Positions 23,801 through 37,700 of a DNA stretch of 64,000 bases are shown here, piece by piece (position 1 is the stretch's first letter; each line of letters starts with the position of its first letter). Below the pieces are notes generated by a model. The model saw nothing but the letters and a program-made list of their open reading frames with translations. It was not told the origin of the DNA and did not search any database. This DNA comes from Monarcha castaneiventris obscurior. Taxonomy: Eukaryota; Chordata; Aves; Passeriformes; Monarchidae. The position numbers were made by a program, and so were the translations under genes. The DNA lies in NCBI GenBank assembly GCA_026261815.1, contig JAMPIT010000059.1:17594001-17658000 (forward strand), written 5' to 3'.

Positions 23801-26800
23801 TTTCTTTCTTTTAAAACCAGGTACCACTTCTGTGAAGAAAAATCTTGGTAGGAGAAGATTGTGAAGTTCATATCACATATGAACCACTGTACAAATGACA
23901 TTATTCAAAAAGTAAAATCACCCAAGATTGTACTTATAAAATCAGGCATCTGTCTGAGTATTATTACAATGTTCTTAAAGCAAGGACTTTTTACTGGGAT
24001 CAGGAAGTAAAGAACTGCCCTTATTTTCATTTATTTTCTCATCTGAAAATAGAAAATGGTTACCACTAGGGTATTTTTGCCCCTACATTTTTAAGGCCAT
24101 TAAAGAATTAAGCTTTTCATTAAAAAATGAAACAAAACCTTAAAATGAAACATTGACAAATCTCAAATTACAGAGAAAACAAAAGTTTATTATTTTGTTT
24201 AATACAGATTTAAATAAAGGTTCATAAGTAGTAAGGGAGTTAAGGGTAGACTTATAAGTAATCATGAGTAAATTCAGATCTTTGTCAACATCTCTTTTTG
24301 CCTCAGTGGAGGACAGATTCAGTCTCTTCATTGTTTTTGCATCTTAAAATTTTGTGGTCAACCTCCTCCATTTTTAAGATCATCTCATTTCTGATACTTC
24401 TATCTGGCAATATTTATGCTACTGCTTTAAAATGCAAGACCATCCTTCTTTCTCTTAACATTCAGTAAATTTGACAATCAAAATGAAAAATGACTGAATG
24501 TACTTAAAAAATATAAATCATTATTGAACCCTTTATGTTCCTCTATCACCAGTTACACCTTTGACATGACAGTAGGTCTTGGATGTGAAGTGCTGTTAGG
24601 ACACTTTGCTTAACTAAGAACAGTTTAGTTGAAGTTTAAGTGGAAGAATTATATTGGCTCTAATAAGCCAGAAACGAATGACTGGCAGCATATATATTGA
24701 AATATCATATGTGTCTTTGTAACTGTGGATTTCCTTATTCTTTCAGAAATAGCTCCTTCTCAGAAGCATATTGAAGAGTATCACATATCTAACCTGAATA
24801 AATGCATATGACGGAATTTTATGAGGACTTTTTTACTATTATGAGGTCGCTTTTATTGCTTTCCTCCTCTCTCCTCTTTTAACCACAGACTATTTGCCAG
24901 CTTCAGGTAAAGAATTTTATGCAACACTTAGACATTGCTGAGTTACTATGAATTCTGATTATCCAAAGAGGTCAACTTTCATTAGAAAGTGCATAAAACT
25001 CAGTCCATTAAATTGTCCATTTCAAGCTTGCAGTAATGGCTTATGGTTTTGATTTTATTAATTAGTGCACCCTCTGCATTGCCAAACGAAATGGTTATTT
25101 TAAGGAACACAGAGGCTTCATCTTCTAGCATAGAACTAGTTTATAGGGAAGAAATTGTAGAGGAGAGGGGAGATTTCAAATGTATTAGGTTAACTGAAAT
25201 ATAATAGATTAAAAAATAAAGTCATTGCAATAGATAAACTATTTTGTCAAAGAAGTTAGCATATCATATCAGCTACAGCTTAGAAAAAAAAAATCCCAAG
25301 TCATTTTTTTTTATTATTTTACTTTGAAATTAGGGGCATATGATTTAATGCCTTTGGTCAGAAAAATACTTTTAACTATTCATAACACAAGGTCCAAACT
25401 CATATGCTCATATCTTCAATGACTTCTCTAATACATCGAAATATACTGGTTTTCTAAACCCTATTCTACTCTAAAATAGCATTTGTTTCTACTTCATGAG
25501 TTGATAGAATGAAGCCTACCCAGCCATTGTTCTACCCAGCTTTCTATTCTACACAAAACGACAAATCCTTGTATTTTGGAGAACATATAAATATAGATTC
25601 TCCATATCTCTCAATGCAGCCAGTCAAGGATCAAATCAGATCAAGAGTAGGGTAGAAATAGCAGATCTTCACAGACAGATAGTCCTCTGCATGGGACCAT
25701 TCAGTGAGGGCTGAGTCAGCTCCAGTGAGAAACAGGACTCTAATTCATTACCAGTGAGCTATTTCAATGATTAATGTGGACATAAAAAGTGAACTGCATC
25801 TCAGAAGCCCTACACTAGGAGCCACATTTCTCAAAAGGAACAAAAATTGGTGGGTTATTTTGTGATAACAGCACCAATCCAGATGTGTGCTAGACTTCTG
25901 TTAGCCAGAGACACAAATTCAGCCTCACCTCTCTTCTAGGAAGGGGCAAGAATCAAATACCCAAAAAGCTGAATGAACCAGTGGGACTAATATTGGCAGT
26001 AATATATCTGACACCAATCTACCTTTATTCCCCCTGTGCCTCCCATCTCTCCGCAGCTAAGCAACATCAGCTTGTCAAGTTCAGGATCTGCAACTTTGTT
26101 ATCCACAGAGCCCCTCCTTCCTTCCCTGACCTTCTCAGGTCCTGTCTAAGGCATACACATAATGTGACAGAGCAAGGGAACTTGAAACGGCATCATCTAC
26201 ATTTTAATTTGTTCTCCCTATCTTTTTGAAGTCCTTGGTATGACTTTCTGTCCTTGCTAAGGAGTTGAAGGTCTTTACATAGATGATAAAGAGGAATGCC
26301 AGAGAAGACACATGCTCCTCGCATCTTCCCTTTTCACCCTCAACACCTTTTCTACCTGGGAAGAGTGTGTCCCCTTCCTCCACCAGAATTACAGTGAACA
26401 TCACTGCTTGGATCAGGTGGCTAGCTCCAAGAAAGCCTACTTAATCCATAGGGACTGAAGCTTTATGAGAGGATGGATCAGAGCAGATGTTACCTTGAGT
26501 ACTCAAGTCTCTCATATCAGAAAACCAACCTCTCTGAATATGTGGCAACATGGCCTCATATATCACCACTCCTTTTTCCCCTGTCTTTCCCTTCATTCTT
26601 TAGTTGACCCAATCAGTAAGTCATACCTTTGTGTGGCAGTGAGGTGGAGGGCGACAATGCTGAGGATTGTGCATTACCACTCTCACAGAAAAAAAAAAAA
26701 ACAACCAAAAAATAACAACCTTGGAAACAGAACTCTTTTTAGAAAGAGTATAAATTTATCCATTGTTTTGCATTAATGCCTACTATAACAGCAAAGTTCA

Positions 26801-29800
26801 TAGCAAAAATTTTCCTTTTTTCTGTTCTACTGATTTCTGATTATATCTGCCCCTGGCAAAAAGTTTCCAAGTGATCAGCACAGGACTGATACAGACAGAA
26901 GTAGTGCAAACTTGCTATGCAGTGTCTCAAAGCAGCACCTGTAATGTTTAAAAGATTCAGGGCTTGAAAACAGAATGAGAAAAAAGGGAAGTTACACAGC
27001 TGTACACAGCTGGACTGCCATTACCTGGCCACACGGCACTGAACAGCGGTCATAAGTGCTCCAATGTACTCCAGGGTGTTTAGTCCCCAGCATGTCCTAG
27101 CTGTTCCTACTCTACCTCTGATAATAAATTCATGCTAGAGTTATGTAGTATGTGGGGATTTTAAATGTCTTCAGTATTAACCTCTGTGTTCAAAGCAGTC
27201 ATAAAGATACTGTTTGAGAGGCAGAAATTACATTTCTAAAAATGTGCACCATCTTTTGAAGCACTGTTCTCATCATACACATTATTGCTATAAACTTGTT
27301 CTGACTACAGGAGTTCACCAGAAATAATGTAGCTGTTTCCTTTTTTTTTTGCTCAGATTAGAAATAATTATAGAAATCAAACATTTTTGATATAACTCAA
27401 TAAAATACATTGATTTTGTAAAGTTTTAAGAGAAGTTTAAATTAGAGCTTATCAGACTGTTTCTGTGAATAATTTCAGTTTTAATACTCTTTTAAAAAAG
27501 TCAAAAACTTTGGTTTAGGTGACTAAAACTGTTTTCAAAAATTTGAACAGGGTTTCAAAGTTCTGAAGAACATTTTGTATGCAGAGAACAAGTATCTGCA
27601 ATTACATCCTGAGCAAAACATCTTGAGTTCTGGATTGTTGAAAAGGCAACAGCTCTTGATAGAAAAAATTAAAAGCGGGTGCAAAATTCTCAGCATGGCA
27701 GTTTAAAAAATACAGTTTTGTATTAACAGCTTTTCATCAATTTTGACAAAGTTTTCATAAATTGTGAGAGAACATTTCATTTCAACACGATAGAAATAAA
27801 GAAAAGAAGAAATGAATGCCTCATTTTAAATTTACTTAATAGAAAGGCTTACTGAATTAACATACTAACACACCAAACGCCCATATTTAATATATATTAC
27901 CAAGATATATGGGGAAAAAAAACCCCACGAAAGTAAAATTACACCAGAATGATACAAACCAAAATGGTGTTTAAATTTATTGTAACAAAAATTTGTACAT
28001 TATACAAAATGCCTAAATACAAGGTAATTAATTTCCTTGTTCTTCACAAAACATATTTCAAGCAAGGTATGTATTTATTTTTAAGATTAAATAAAATCAA
28101 CTGCTAGAATTTCCTAGAGAAAGAGGACTTTGTTAGCTGATTTTAAGTTAGACATTATCAAATATTACAGAAAGCATGTGTACTTTTCTCTGAACTACAG
28201 AAATACAGGTAGGCTCTATTTGATTTATTACCAGAAGGCTTACCACAAGGTTGAATATGATGTTATTTTTTATGAAATTCTTAGAGTGAAAATCTCTGCC
28301 CTTGTAAAGTGATGAAATTCCAGTAAAATGAAACTATTACTGCTCATCTGTATTTGCACTAACAAAAACCAGAATATCCAGGCTGTTTGTATGTTGGCGC
28401 AATATGGGTACTTGGAAAGATTTACAGCCACATAGAAAGTAAAGCTAGAAATAATATTTGTCTGCGTCAAAGCTGGAGCTGTTGTTGTAGTAGAACACAC
28501 TTGCATTTGTAGAGGTGATACAAGCATTATAACAATTAAATCTAAAACATTCTTTGATTTAGCTCCTCAAAGGCAAATTATGCGTTAATGTCAAGAATTT
28601 GTGGAGGTCAGTTTTGTTTCAAAAATGTTAGTATTCAGTACTAATAGTAATATAATAGGCCAGCAGCTTTTACTCAAATTCAGTTGTATCCTGTCTTTCC
28701 AGGGTCTGTTTCATAGGCCATTTCAAAGATTTCATGTATGGATAGATAGATCATAAAACACAGGATGCATGTCCTATCCAGATGACATCCCATTCTTTTA
28801 TTCTAGGAGAAAACTTCTATTCTGATCAATAAAAATATTCCTTATTTATTACTCCTGTGGTATGAAAGAAACAAAAGGCTACCTTTATGGTAGTGGTGAT
28901 ACCAAGCACTATATAAGGTTTATCACATCATGATAGTAAATCAAGTGGGAATACAAGTTTGGATTTAAAAGAAATGGGTTTTGCCTATTCACTCACAGGG
29001 ACAAGAATATAAAAACTATTGTTGTATTTTGCCTCCAATTTTACATGCTCATCACTTGGTCGCTCAAAGCTTCAATAAACTATCATTCTTATGTATTTCC
29101 AGTAGAACCAAACTCAGTATTTGCTTCTATCAGAACTGGATGTGAAATGAATAACCACATTTACTTGATTTTTTTTTTCTAGCTCTCACTCTAAAAGGAC
29201 TTTAATATCTTTTGAGTTAAATGGGTATGTATACACATAAATAAATTAGATGGAACAAAAAATTTCATCTCTGAATCAGGTAGGAATTCATCTAAACAAT
29301 TCACCAAAAAAAGCAATTGCTCAAAATGTCTTACATACTTTTATATCTAAAAAAAGCCCTATGCTGATCTGCAGCAGTCTGCCTTAGTCTGACAGTGAAA
29401 ATAAATTACCAAAGTGCAAGAGGAAAAAACGGATGTATTTAAAAGACAAATAGCCATTCTCTCTGAAATTCAAAGTAGTGTGAAATGGAGAAGTCACAGC
29501 AGATTAAAAAACAAATGGGAAGCAGAAATTCAGATTGCCATCAAAGATAAGAAAGCTCTAAGAGAATGGTTCTTCTGTGCTCTTTCAAACTCTTGACACC
29601 CTTTGCCTCACAGCAGATGAAAGAATGGCAAAGGTTGACTTTTGGAACACTGCAGCAAGGAAAAGAGAAAATGGGATTGTCATTGTCCCCCAAGAACAGG
29701 GATTGAAGACAGCTGGCATAGTTAGTAATGCTCAAAGACAGTGCCATAAACTGGAAGACTGGAATCATGGGCAATTGTCCCAGCTTCCCTCTATTCCACT

Positions 29801-30856
29801 ATTGAACAACAAAGACCACTTTCAAAATAATGGTGAATCTAAATGTAGTCAGTTCACTGTAGCTATAAGACATTCTTTTCCATCCTTGGCCTCAAAACGG
29901 GCTGGCTATACATCCTAGTCTCTGGATTCATGCTATACTTCCAAAAATATTCCAGCCAGTGGATTGGATACTGAACAGAGATCACATAAGCATTCATTCA
30001 AATTATATTTGAGGGGATACAGAATGATAGCAAGTTAAAAAAAAGGTCTTGCTTTTAAACAGAGTAGATGAATCCTCAGCTGACCACCTTTCAGAGTTAG
30101 CTGACAGGAGCCAGCTCACCAGCATGTTGTGGGGTGAAATTATAATCATGAGTCAAGAAGCCCTGCAACAGTACCAAGAGAAAAACAAAGCAAGAAACAA
30201 ACATGTGGATCAAGGTGCCATAGATTTTCTCTAAAGCAATCCTGGAAAGATTTTCAAAGTTTGAAAGCCTATTATAAATTCTGTGTAACATTTTCATCAG
30301 AGATTTCCTAAATTTTTCTCTCAGAGATAACTAAGAGAATGACAGCAGTGGATTGTCATAATAGTCTTGGAGAATTAATCACATCACTGCAAATTAGCCT
30401 TCTTTAGCTACTTATTCAGAACTGACCTTTAACCAACAGACTGACATTCCTAACATGTCTAGCTGTGAATATTTCATTATCTGGTGAATCCCACTAAACC
30501 ACTAACACTCTCTAAGTGCATAAAACTCAACCTTCGTTTTAGTATTCCTTCAAATGTTGCTGCTGGAACTTTTTGCTTCATAATGAGCACTCCCAAAATT
30601 TGTCATAAAAAAATAATTGTTATTATCCAAACATAATAATTCACTTTTTCATTTTGACATGCTATACTTTTATTTTTGAGATTTGTTTCTAGCATCCTTC
30701 TCAGCCCGCTTCACCTGCCTTGATAATGTAGGTCTAAGTAAGACCATTTGGAATATTTCCCTCTATTTTGTGTGTCAGAACAGTTCCCAAGCAAAAGATT
30801 GAATTTAACAGCAGAGAAGGAGATGTGGATGTCAGTTTATGTGATTAAAATCTCGC
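20871..30856. other. Ten kilobases of unique AT-rich sequence
   Basis: The longest part of the window without any element I can recognise. It contains a 21-base poly(A) run at 21355-21375, a slightly GC-richer stretch at about 25600-26660, and several same-strand frames between 29414 and 30234 that I cannot match to any family. No exon with recognisable homology is visible. The low repeat content is compatible with an intergenic region or a large intron. Confidence 0.5.
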
Positions 30857-30867
30857 ACGCACACACA

Positions 30868-30898
<31 letters not shown>
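30857..30898. repeat. (CA)n microsatellite
   Basis: A CA dinucleotide run of about 42 bases with two early interruptions (gc and tc), immediately left of a GC-richer LTR-like block. Confidence 0.95.
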
Positions 30899-30900
<2 letters not shown>

Positions 30901-30904
30901 ATGC

Positions 30905-31665
30905 ATGAAGGAGCAGAGAGGCACAGTGCCAGGCAGGGGAGCCCTAATAACCCCTTTGAGAAATTAACTCCAGGGTTCCCCACAGTGATCCCAGGAGGGT
31001 CTCAGCCCCCACCCATACCAAGACAGGACTAGCTACCACCATGAGCCAACACAGCAGCTCTGGAGGTCACCTTTCTAACTGAGGGGGATCACTGCCCAGA
31101 AGTATGGGGCATATTATGGGATCACACAGGACATTCTAGGATGGTTAGGGGGAGGAACCAAAGGTGGAAAATAGGAGAGAACAAGGTGGATTGGGGAGGA
31201 AAAAGCATGGACAAAAATAGGGGAGTAAGACAATAAAAGGAACATGTATACACGTGGCTGGCTGTTCAGTTCACCTCTGGTCATATCATGTTGTCAACAC
31301 AGTTTTCTCTGCTCTCTTATTAAATTCCATTTTCAACTCAGATGTGTTCAGTGGGGTCTGAAGGTCAGACACTGGAATGAATGTGGGTGTGAAAGTGTGA
31401 GAGGTCTGTACCAGCAGCTGAAGGGGCCCTGGGGCCTCAGTGGCTTATTTGTCCAGGTGTGACAACTGGGAAGATTTGGATCCAGGGGAAGCCAATGGAT
31501 AATTAAGTGCCTGAACCCAGCTTCAGGAGGGATCCACATTGTGCATGTGCAGGTACATGCATGTGTGCATGGGTATTTCCCACTACTGAACCTTCCTCAT
31601 CATCAGGCATTGGGTGGAATGGGATGAGGCCATTGGTGCCATTGAACAAGTGTGAGTGCTGAGGG
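30905..31665 (+). mobile_element. Probable avian ERV-type LTR (solo-LTR-like)
   Basis: A GC-richer block sharply bounded by microsatellites. In plus sense it shows an AATAAAAGG TATA-like box at 31232-31240, a 'ggctggctgttcag' segment, and an ATTAAA polyadenylation-type signal at 31319-31324, 80-90 bases after the TATA-like box. It is followed by 'ggggtctgaaggtcagacac' and 'gggccctggggcctcag', phrases that resemble avian retroviral LTR U5 sequence. No gag, pol or env remnant lies beside it and no clean TG...CA ends or target-site duplication can be fixed, so the boundaries are approximate. Other explanations, such as a different retroposon, remain open. Confidence 0.5.
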
Positions 31666-31673
31666 TATCTGGG

Positions 31674-31691
31674 ACACACACACACACACAT

Positions 31692-31743
<52 letters not shown>

Positions 31744-31746
31744 GTA
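31674..31746. repeat. Compound (CA)n-(TA)n microsatellite
   Basis: A CA run at 31674-31690, a T-rich spacer, then an uninterrupted TA run at about 31698-31733 followed by gtatatatatgta. The TA part is self-complementary. Open frames of IYIYIY type here are artefacts. Confidence 0.95.
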
Positions 31747-34700
31747 CTCTGTGTGTCCAGATGTGCATATGTGTATATATGTGGTATATGACTATTGTGT
31801 TTGAATATATGACTACTGTGAATCCTTGCTTTGCAGGAAGGGAGTTGCAGCAACCTCAACTCTTTCAGGTTATGAGATTCAGTAATCACCTAACCTTGGG
31901 GACCACAGTATGTGCTAGCAGATGTGAAAACCTCATTAAAATCATTAGAATAGGTACACATATGAATTTAGATAGATGTCCAACAACACAAACTGAGAAG
32001 CAAAACACTTCTAAAATGAAATACCCAATTGCTTTGTATCATGCATGCATGACATACTTATAGGTCTTAGTCTTCCAGCGTTCAATTTCCTCATGCCAGC
32101 AATGCAAAGAGGTGTAAATGTAAACCAAGTGGCCTAAGACTTAAGAGACAACAGTAGGTAATCCTGGAAAACTGTGGGAAACACAAACTCTTCTCATTGG
32201 TGCAAAGAAAGGGTTTTGAGTGAAAGAGACCTTGTGGCAAACTTTCATTCTAATCAAATATGTCAGCCTTCAAATTTAGGGCACTGACGCCCCAGTTAAA
32301 GAAAATGCCACTTGGGAAATCTGTAGATAGTAGACTCTATGTGGTGCAGTATTCTGTGGCATTCCTTAGGGAGCAGAAAGGCCACTGAAGTGCCCTGCTT
32401 CTGACCAGCAAGTAGGAATGGGGATGTCAGTGGGCGACTGGCTGAAGTCTGGCTCCTGCACAGAGGACAGGAGAGGCAGGAGGTGCCCAGGGTTGCCACC
32501 AGCTGGCAAGGAGCCAAACACTGCTACAAGACAAACCTACTACAAACTGCTACAATTCCAACCACTTAACAGTTTCTTCACAATAAAAGAAGAAAGAATA
32601 CATTACACTCATGTCAATTGGTAAAACAGATCTTATTACAGCCTACATTTCTCCTTTCCTCTCTTCTTTTCATTCCTCCCTCAACAACATGCATTTGATT
32701 CACTGTTTTTGAGGAGGCAGTGAAGGTCACTGAGCAATCAGTTTGGTCTAGTTTTCCCTGAGTTTGGGATAGAACTCAGGCCAATGTTTAATTATGGCTC
32801 TTTGAAATTGAAGCTGGCTCCCACTGCTAATCAGAGCATGGTAAATGTACTACGCATATACATTAATGTCATCTGTGTATGTGCACATATAGATCTTATT
32901 CAAGACAGAGAACTACCCTTAGGAAGAAAGACACATTACACAGATACTCTGTGTATATACAGGTATATAGGTATATAAAAAATTAATGGCTTCTGTTTAA
33001 ATTCTCTGTTTGAAAATAATGCATTAATTCAGAAAGACAGTTACTTATCAAAGACTTAAGACAATACTTCAAATTCTGTTGTCAAAGCATACAATATTTG
33101 CTTGTGTCTCATATATCTCTGACCACCTAAATAAGTTAATATTTCTTTTTTCTCAGTATGACAATCTTTCTATCAGAAGTAAAGAGATATTCTCTCTCTA
33201 AAGCAACTGATCTTATTAAGCAATAAGTGAATATAACAGGCATTTATTACTGACTGGATTTAAAATTGTCTTTCTCAAACAGTAAAGCTGTGTATATTAT
33301 GAAGTGAACAAATAGTAATTAAAATATGGAATTTTAAAATATTTTCGTTTGCAAGAAAAACTGTTAGTGACAGAATTCCTTGTTGAAGAAATATTTATTT
33401 CAGGGGGAAAAAGCCCATATGCATTATGATTTAGAATTCTTTTCAAAGAATTCAACAAAGCCTGACCCAGCTGGGACTCAATAGTCTGCCTCTAGCTGTG
33501 CTAAAAGCTTAGCAAAGTATTGAAGAAGAAACATAAGAATGTTCATATTCTTAAGAACATTGTTTCATGATATTACAACTGAGGTTCCTTTGTACAGGAT
33601 CATACTACAGGGACACCAGTTTTAATATTCAACTTCTAACAGCTGGCATCTGCTGCTTTAGAGAAAGAGGAACAAATATAATTCTCCTAATTATCTGTAT
33701 CATTATTCTTCTTACTTCATAAACTACGTCTGCCTCCTGGGTCTGTTTTATACTGATCTCAGTTTCTACCAGTTGTCTGCAAATCATTACCAAATTATTG
33801 TCCTATTCTTCAGCCCTTGTTCCTTCTCTTTATTTGAGAACCAAACATAACAGGTGAGCATATTTAATGTTGCAGCCATGCCAGGTTTATATGTATTCAT
33901 CACAAACACGTCCTTTTGGATGTCTGCCAACAATGCTTAGATATTCCTTTAAAACTCTGCCTTTCACATCTTTCAGAAGTCTCATGCTTTTTCTACTTAC
34001 TGCTTCATTTGCTTACAAGCTCAGACTCTAAGGATCAACTCTCTCTGTTGCATTGTAAAATTTTACTAATAGAACATAATACCCTTGTTAAAAAGAAAAA
34101 AAAAAAATAGAAAAAACAACGAAACACCTATTTTTCTGTCCCTAGACTTAGGTTTTTAATTTTCCTTTAATGTAAGTGCTTATAAGCATCAAATCCTTGC
34201 TTCTGTATTGTCACCACCACAGCTGCAGCATTACTTGCCTAATCACTCACCAAGACTACACAGCTTCTGGGTAGCATTCTGTGCTCTCAGTGGAGTGAAG
34301 CAAGGCCTGGCACACTTAGGAGCGTTGTAAAATCATCCATGGTCACAACAGTATGGTTATGTCCTAACACTCTACTTAAAGTTGATCATGAGAAACTTCC
34401 AAAAAAAAGCAGATATCAAATGGAAGATTTTGGAGCAAGGACTGTCTCGGAGTTTGTACAGTGTCTGGCATAGTATAACTTTGCTCTTGCCAGTCCTTCT
34501 GTACTCAGTACGACTAACAGCGATTAAAATACATTAAAAAAAAAATTCACAACATTTAAAATGTTTCTTTTATATTCTTTTGATTAACCTGTTACCAAGC
34601 AGATAGACACTACATTATTCTCTTTATCTATACCTTTAATCATCTGTCACATACTCTGAAAAGTGATATAGGTTAGTAGTAACTTCTGAATGAAAAATAG

Positions 34701-37700
34701 AGTATTAGACAACTCTGATGCAAATGAACTAAAGGGTATTTTTTAATCAATATCACAACATCTCTGATGCATTGTAGGAACTGGTGGGGGGTTAGTAGAA
34801 AAAGTTATTAATACCACTACTGATTTTTCAGCAACAATATTGAGATTATAACAAGGAAAATAAAGAACTTTACAAAACCTACAGAAAGACACCAGCAAAG
34901 AAAAAGGATTTGGCCAAATTAGAAGAGCAGAAATACTGATTAAAATTCTGAAATTTGGAAGCTAAACACTGAATGCTAATAAGAGTGCATGCTGGTCCTA
35001 TTTTGAATTGACAGAGATTCAAACTTTTTTGTAGATTAGCAATTTTTCTCTGAAATTGGTATAAAATTTTAGGTGTAAAACCTATATGATTAATATAGTG
35101 TGAGAAGAATCCCTCAGCTGGAATATGAAACTATCATAAGTTGCAGTGGTTTTGAATTACACTGCTGGTATTGCAATTGATGAAAAAATATAGCACTTAC
35201 AATGGCTGCACATGTGGTTGTTCTAACAATTAGAGTGAATTCTTCTAGTGGTGCTGTTACTGGTACCAATGGAAGCAGTAGTTTTGACCCCCCATAGACT
35301 TTTGTTGAGTCCTGGATAAAATTAAAAGAAAACCTTCATATGTTATCAGACTGTCTTTCAGAGGGCGAATTTAGTAAAAGATTCAAAATTCCTCACCAGA
35401 ATGAAAAATCTTACCCATTTGACAAGTATCCCCGGCAAAAAAAAAAAAAAAAAACAAAACCAAAACCAAAACCAAGCAACAAAAACAAAATGAAAGAAGT
35501 ATGTTTCATTCTTTCCAATAAGATTGAACAGAGCACTCAGTGGAAGGTCCTCAACCCAATCCTGCCTCCTGCTTGACACAGACATACCAGGCAGAGAACT
35601 CTGGGGTGCCTCACCACCCTTCTTTCCCAACGTGACAGAGTAAACATGGTGTATGTCCACATGGGAATCTGCAGTAATCACACAGCCTCCTCCCAGCTGT
35701 ATCTGATTTGTGTACTCTACAAATTATACAAGATTCAGAAATATTTCAGTTAATTTTAATATTTTTAATATTCACCATGAGTTAATTTAATTCTGCATCC
35801 AATTTACGTAATTAGACTAGTTTTTAAAGTGTTTCAGAGCCTTTCTTCTCCTTCAGTCAGGTAGGTGTGCCCTTGAGATATCAGCACAGCTGGTACTTAC
35901 AGCAGACCAGACAAGAAATATTGTAGCACCTATTCTAGCTGGTTTATGTAAACAGACTTATCTATCTCAAACAGAACTGTGTCTGAATTCATGTCTTTTA
36001 CATTTTAGTATCTGTGAAAAAAATGGGTCTGTTGGATAACATCAAGAACAAGATTTTAGATAGATTTAACTGTTTAAAGGTTGACAAGATAGGTGCTGGA
36101 ATCACCAGAAAGTACACAAATTTATATATTTAGCTCTTATTAGTTTAATTGGGAACTGAGTTGTGAAATCTTCTGGAAAACCTATTGAAAAAATAAATAT
36201 TTTAATGAAAATTCTGTATCAGTTTCCCTACAAATGTCTTTTGGAAATCTTTTATCTGAACATCTGTGCATGGTTTCCAACAGATATAAAGGTCATTTTC
36301 GCCCCATCAGCTTTTTAAACTAACAATAACAACTCAGAGGATCGTCTTTGGTTGTTACCTCAGTATTTGGTACTGATGGCATTTCTGTTGCCTGGAGTCA
36401 AAATAAAAGTTTGTTCCTTAAATTAACTGTGAAAATGTTAATACCATCTGAGGAGGTTCCGATCACAAAATGATAGATCCATTATTCGTTGTTCCAATCT
36501 GTTTTACTGGTGTGTGCTACTTCCAACATGGCTTGAAATGTTACTGCAATCACTCCAGGACCCAGCTTTATTCTGCTCTGGATAGCAGAGAATAGGATAC
36601 AACATGTAAGAGCTTTGACAAAGACTTATCTTGCAATTAGCATCACTGAAAGTGGGTCCTCTTGTTGGTCATACCATCCTGAACCTCACATTTTTTAAAT
36701 TATTTAGATATTTTCATAAATAATGTACTAAGACTACAAATTTCACCATATAACTGTGCTGGAAACATTGGGTGAAACATGCAAAATTGATTTCCAAAGT
36801 ATAGCAAAGAATTTGCTCGTGAATGCATTTGCTTCTTGGAGGATGAAAAGGAAGGAGAGAAAAACCTGGTTCATTAAGTTGTCTTGCAACCAAAAGCAGA
36901 AACATCTGCTAAAATCATGAGAAACCTGACGGCTACGTGAAGTAAGGGAGACGGAAGAATTAGATGTGCATTTCACTTTAAGTTTCACAGACACCCTTAA
37001 GAAGAACACTGTATAAGAAAGTATCATTAATGCATAGTTTTGATCTGAAATATGGGTGGAGAAGTATAGGATCAGTCATAACATGAACTGTTAAATGACT
37101 ATTTCTTCACCTATCTTTCTGTTTCTGTTTGATTGTTTGCATATTTTCACGTATTTTATATGCAACTCTTCTTTTCTGGTCTGTATTTTAGCTTGTTCTT
37201 GAAGACTGAGACTCCAGCTTACAGACTCACTATTCCACTGAAAAATGCCTTTTAGGGGTTCAAGATAGATTATTATAATCATGGCTGCAATGTTACACAG
37301 TGCTTTAGACGAAATTGCAGCAACCAAATTTATGACTGCATAAGCCCATTTGATCCTATAACTAGAACTTAGTGGGTTTTACTCTTTTACTTTTGTTGCT
37401 CCTGGATGACAGCAACACAACTGTGATTACTTAATGACTGCAGATTTGGTTCAAATGAATCTGATTTCCCATAGATTCCTCAGATACTTGAGGAATTATC
37501 TAGTGAAACAGAGCCTCACATGAACAAACTGGACTGGAAATAACTAGGAGAAAGAAAACTGCAAAATATTTAAAAGGCTTGTTTTCTTTCTAGTTTTTTT
37601 TTTCTTCTTTTTTTAAGTATTTGCTACTTTTTGATATTTTTAAGTATGGTTTTTTAACAGCCCCTTACTCACCACATCCATGATCTAACTCAGCCTTTAC

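Noticed and set aside
30857..31746. CRISPR-like or satellite structure from flanking CA/TA repeats
   Set aside because: These are ordinary microsatellites. There are no regularly spaced unique spacers, and the genome is vertebrate.
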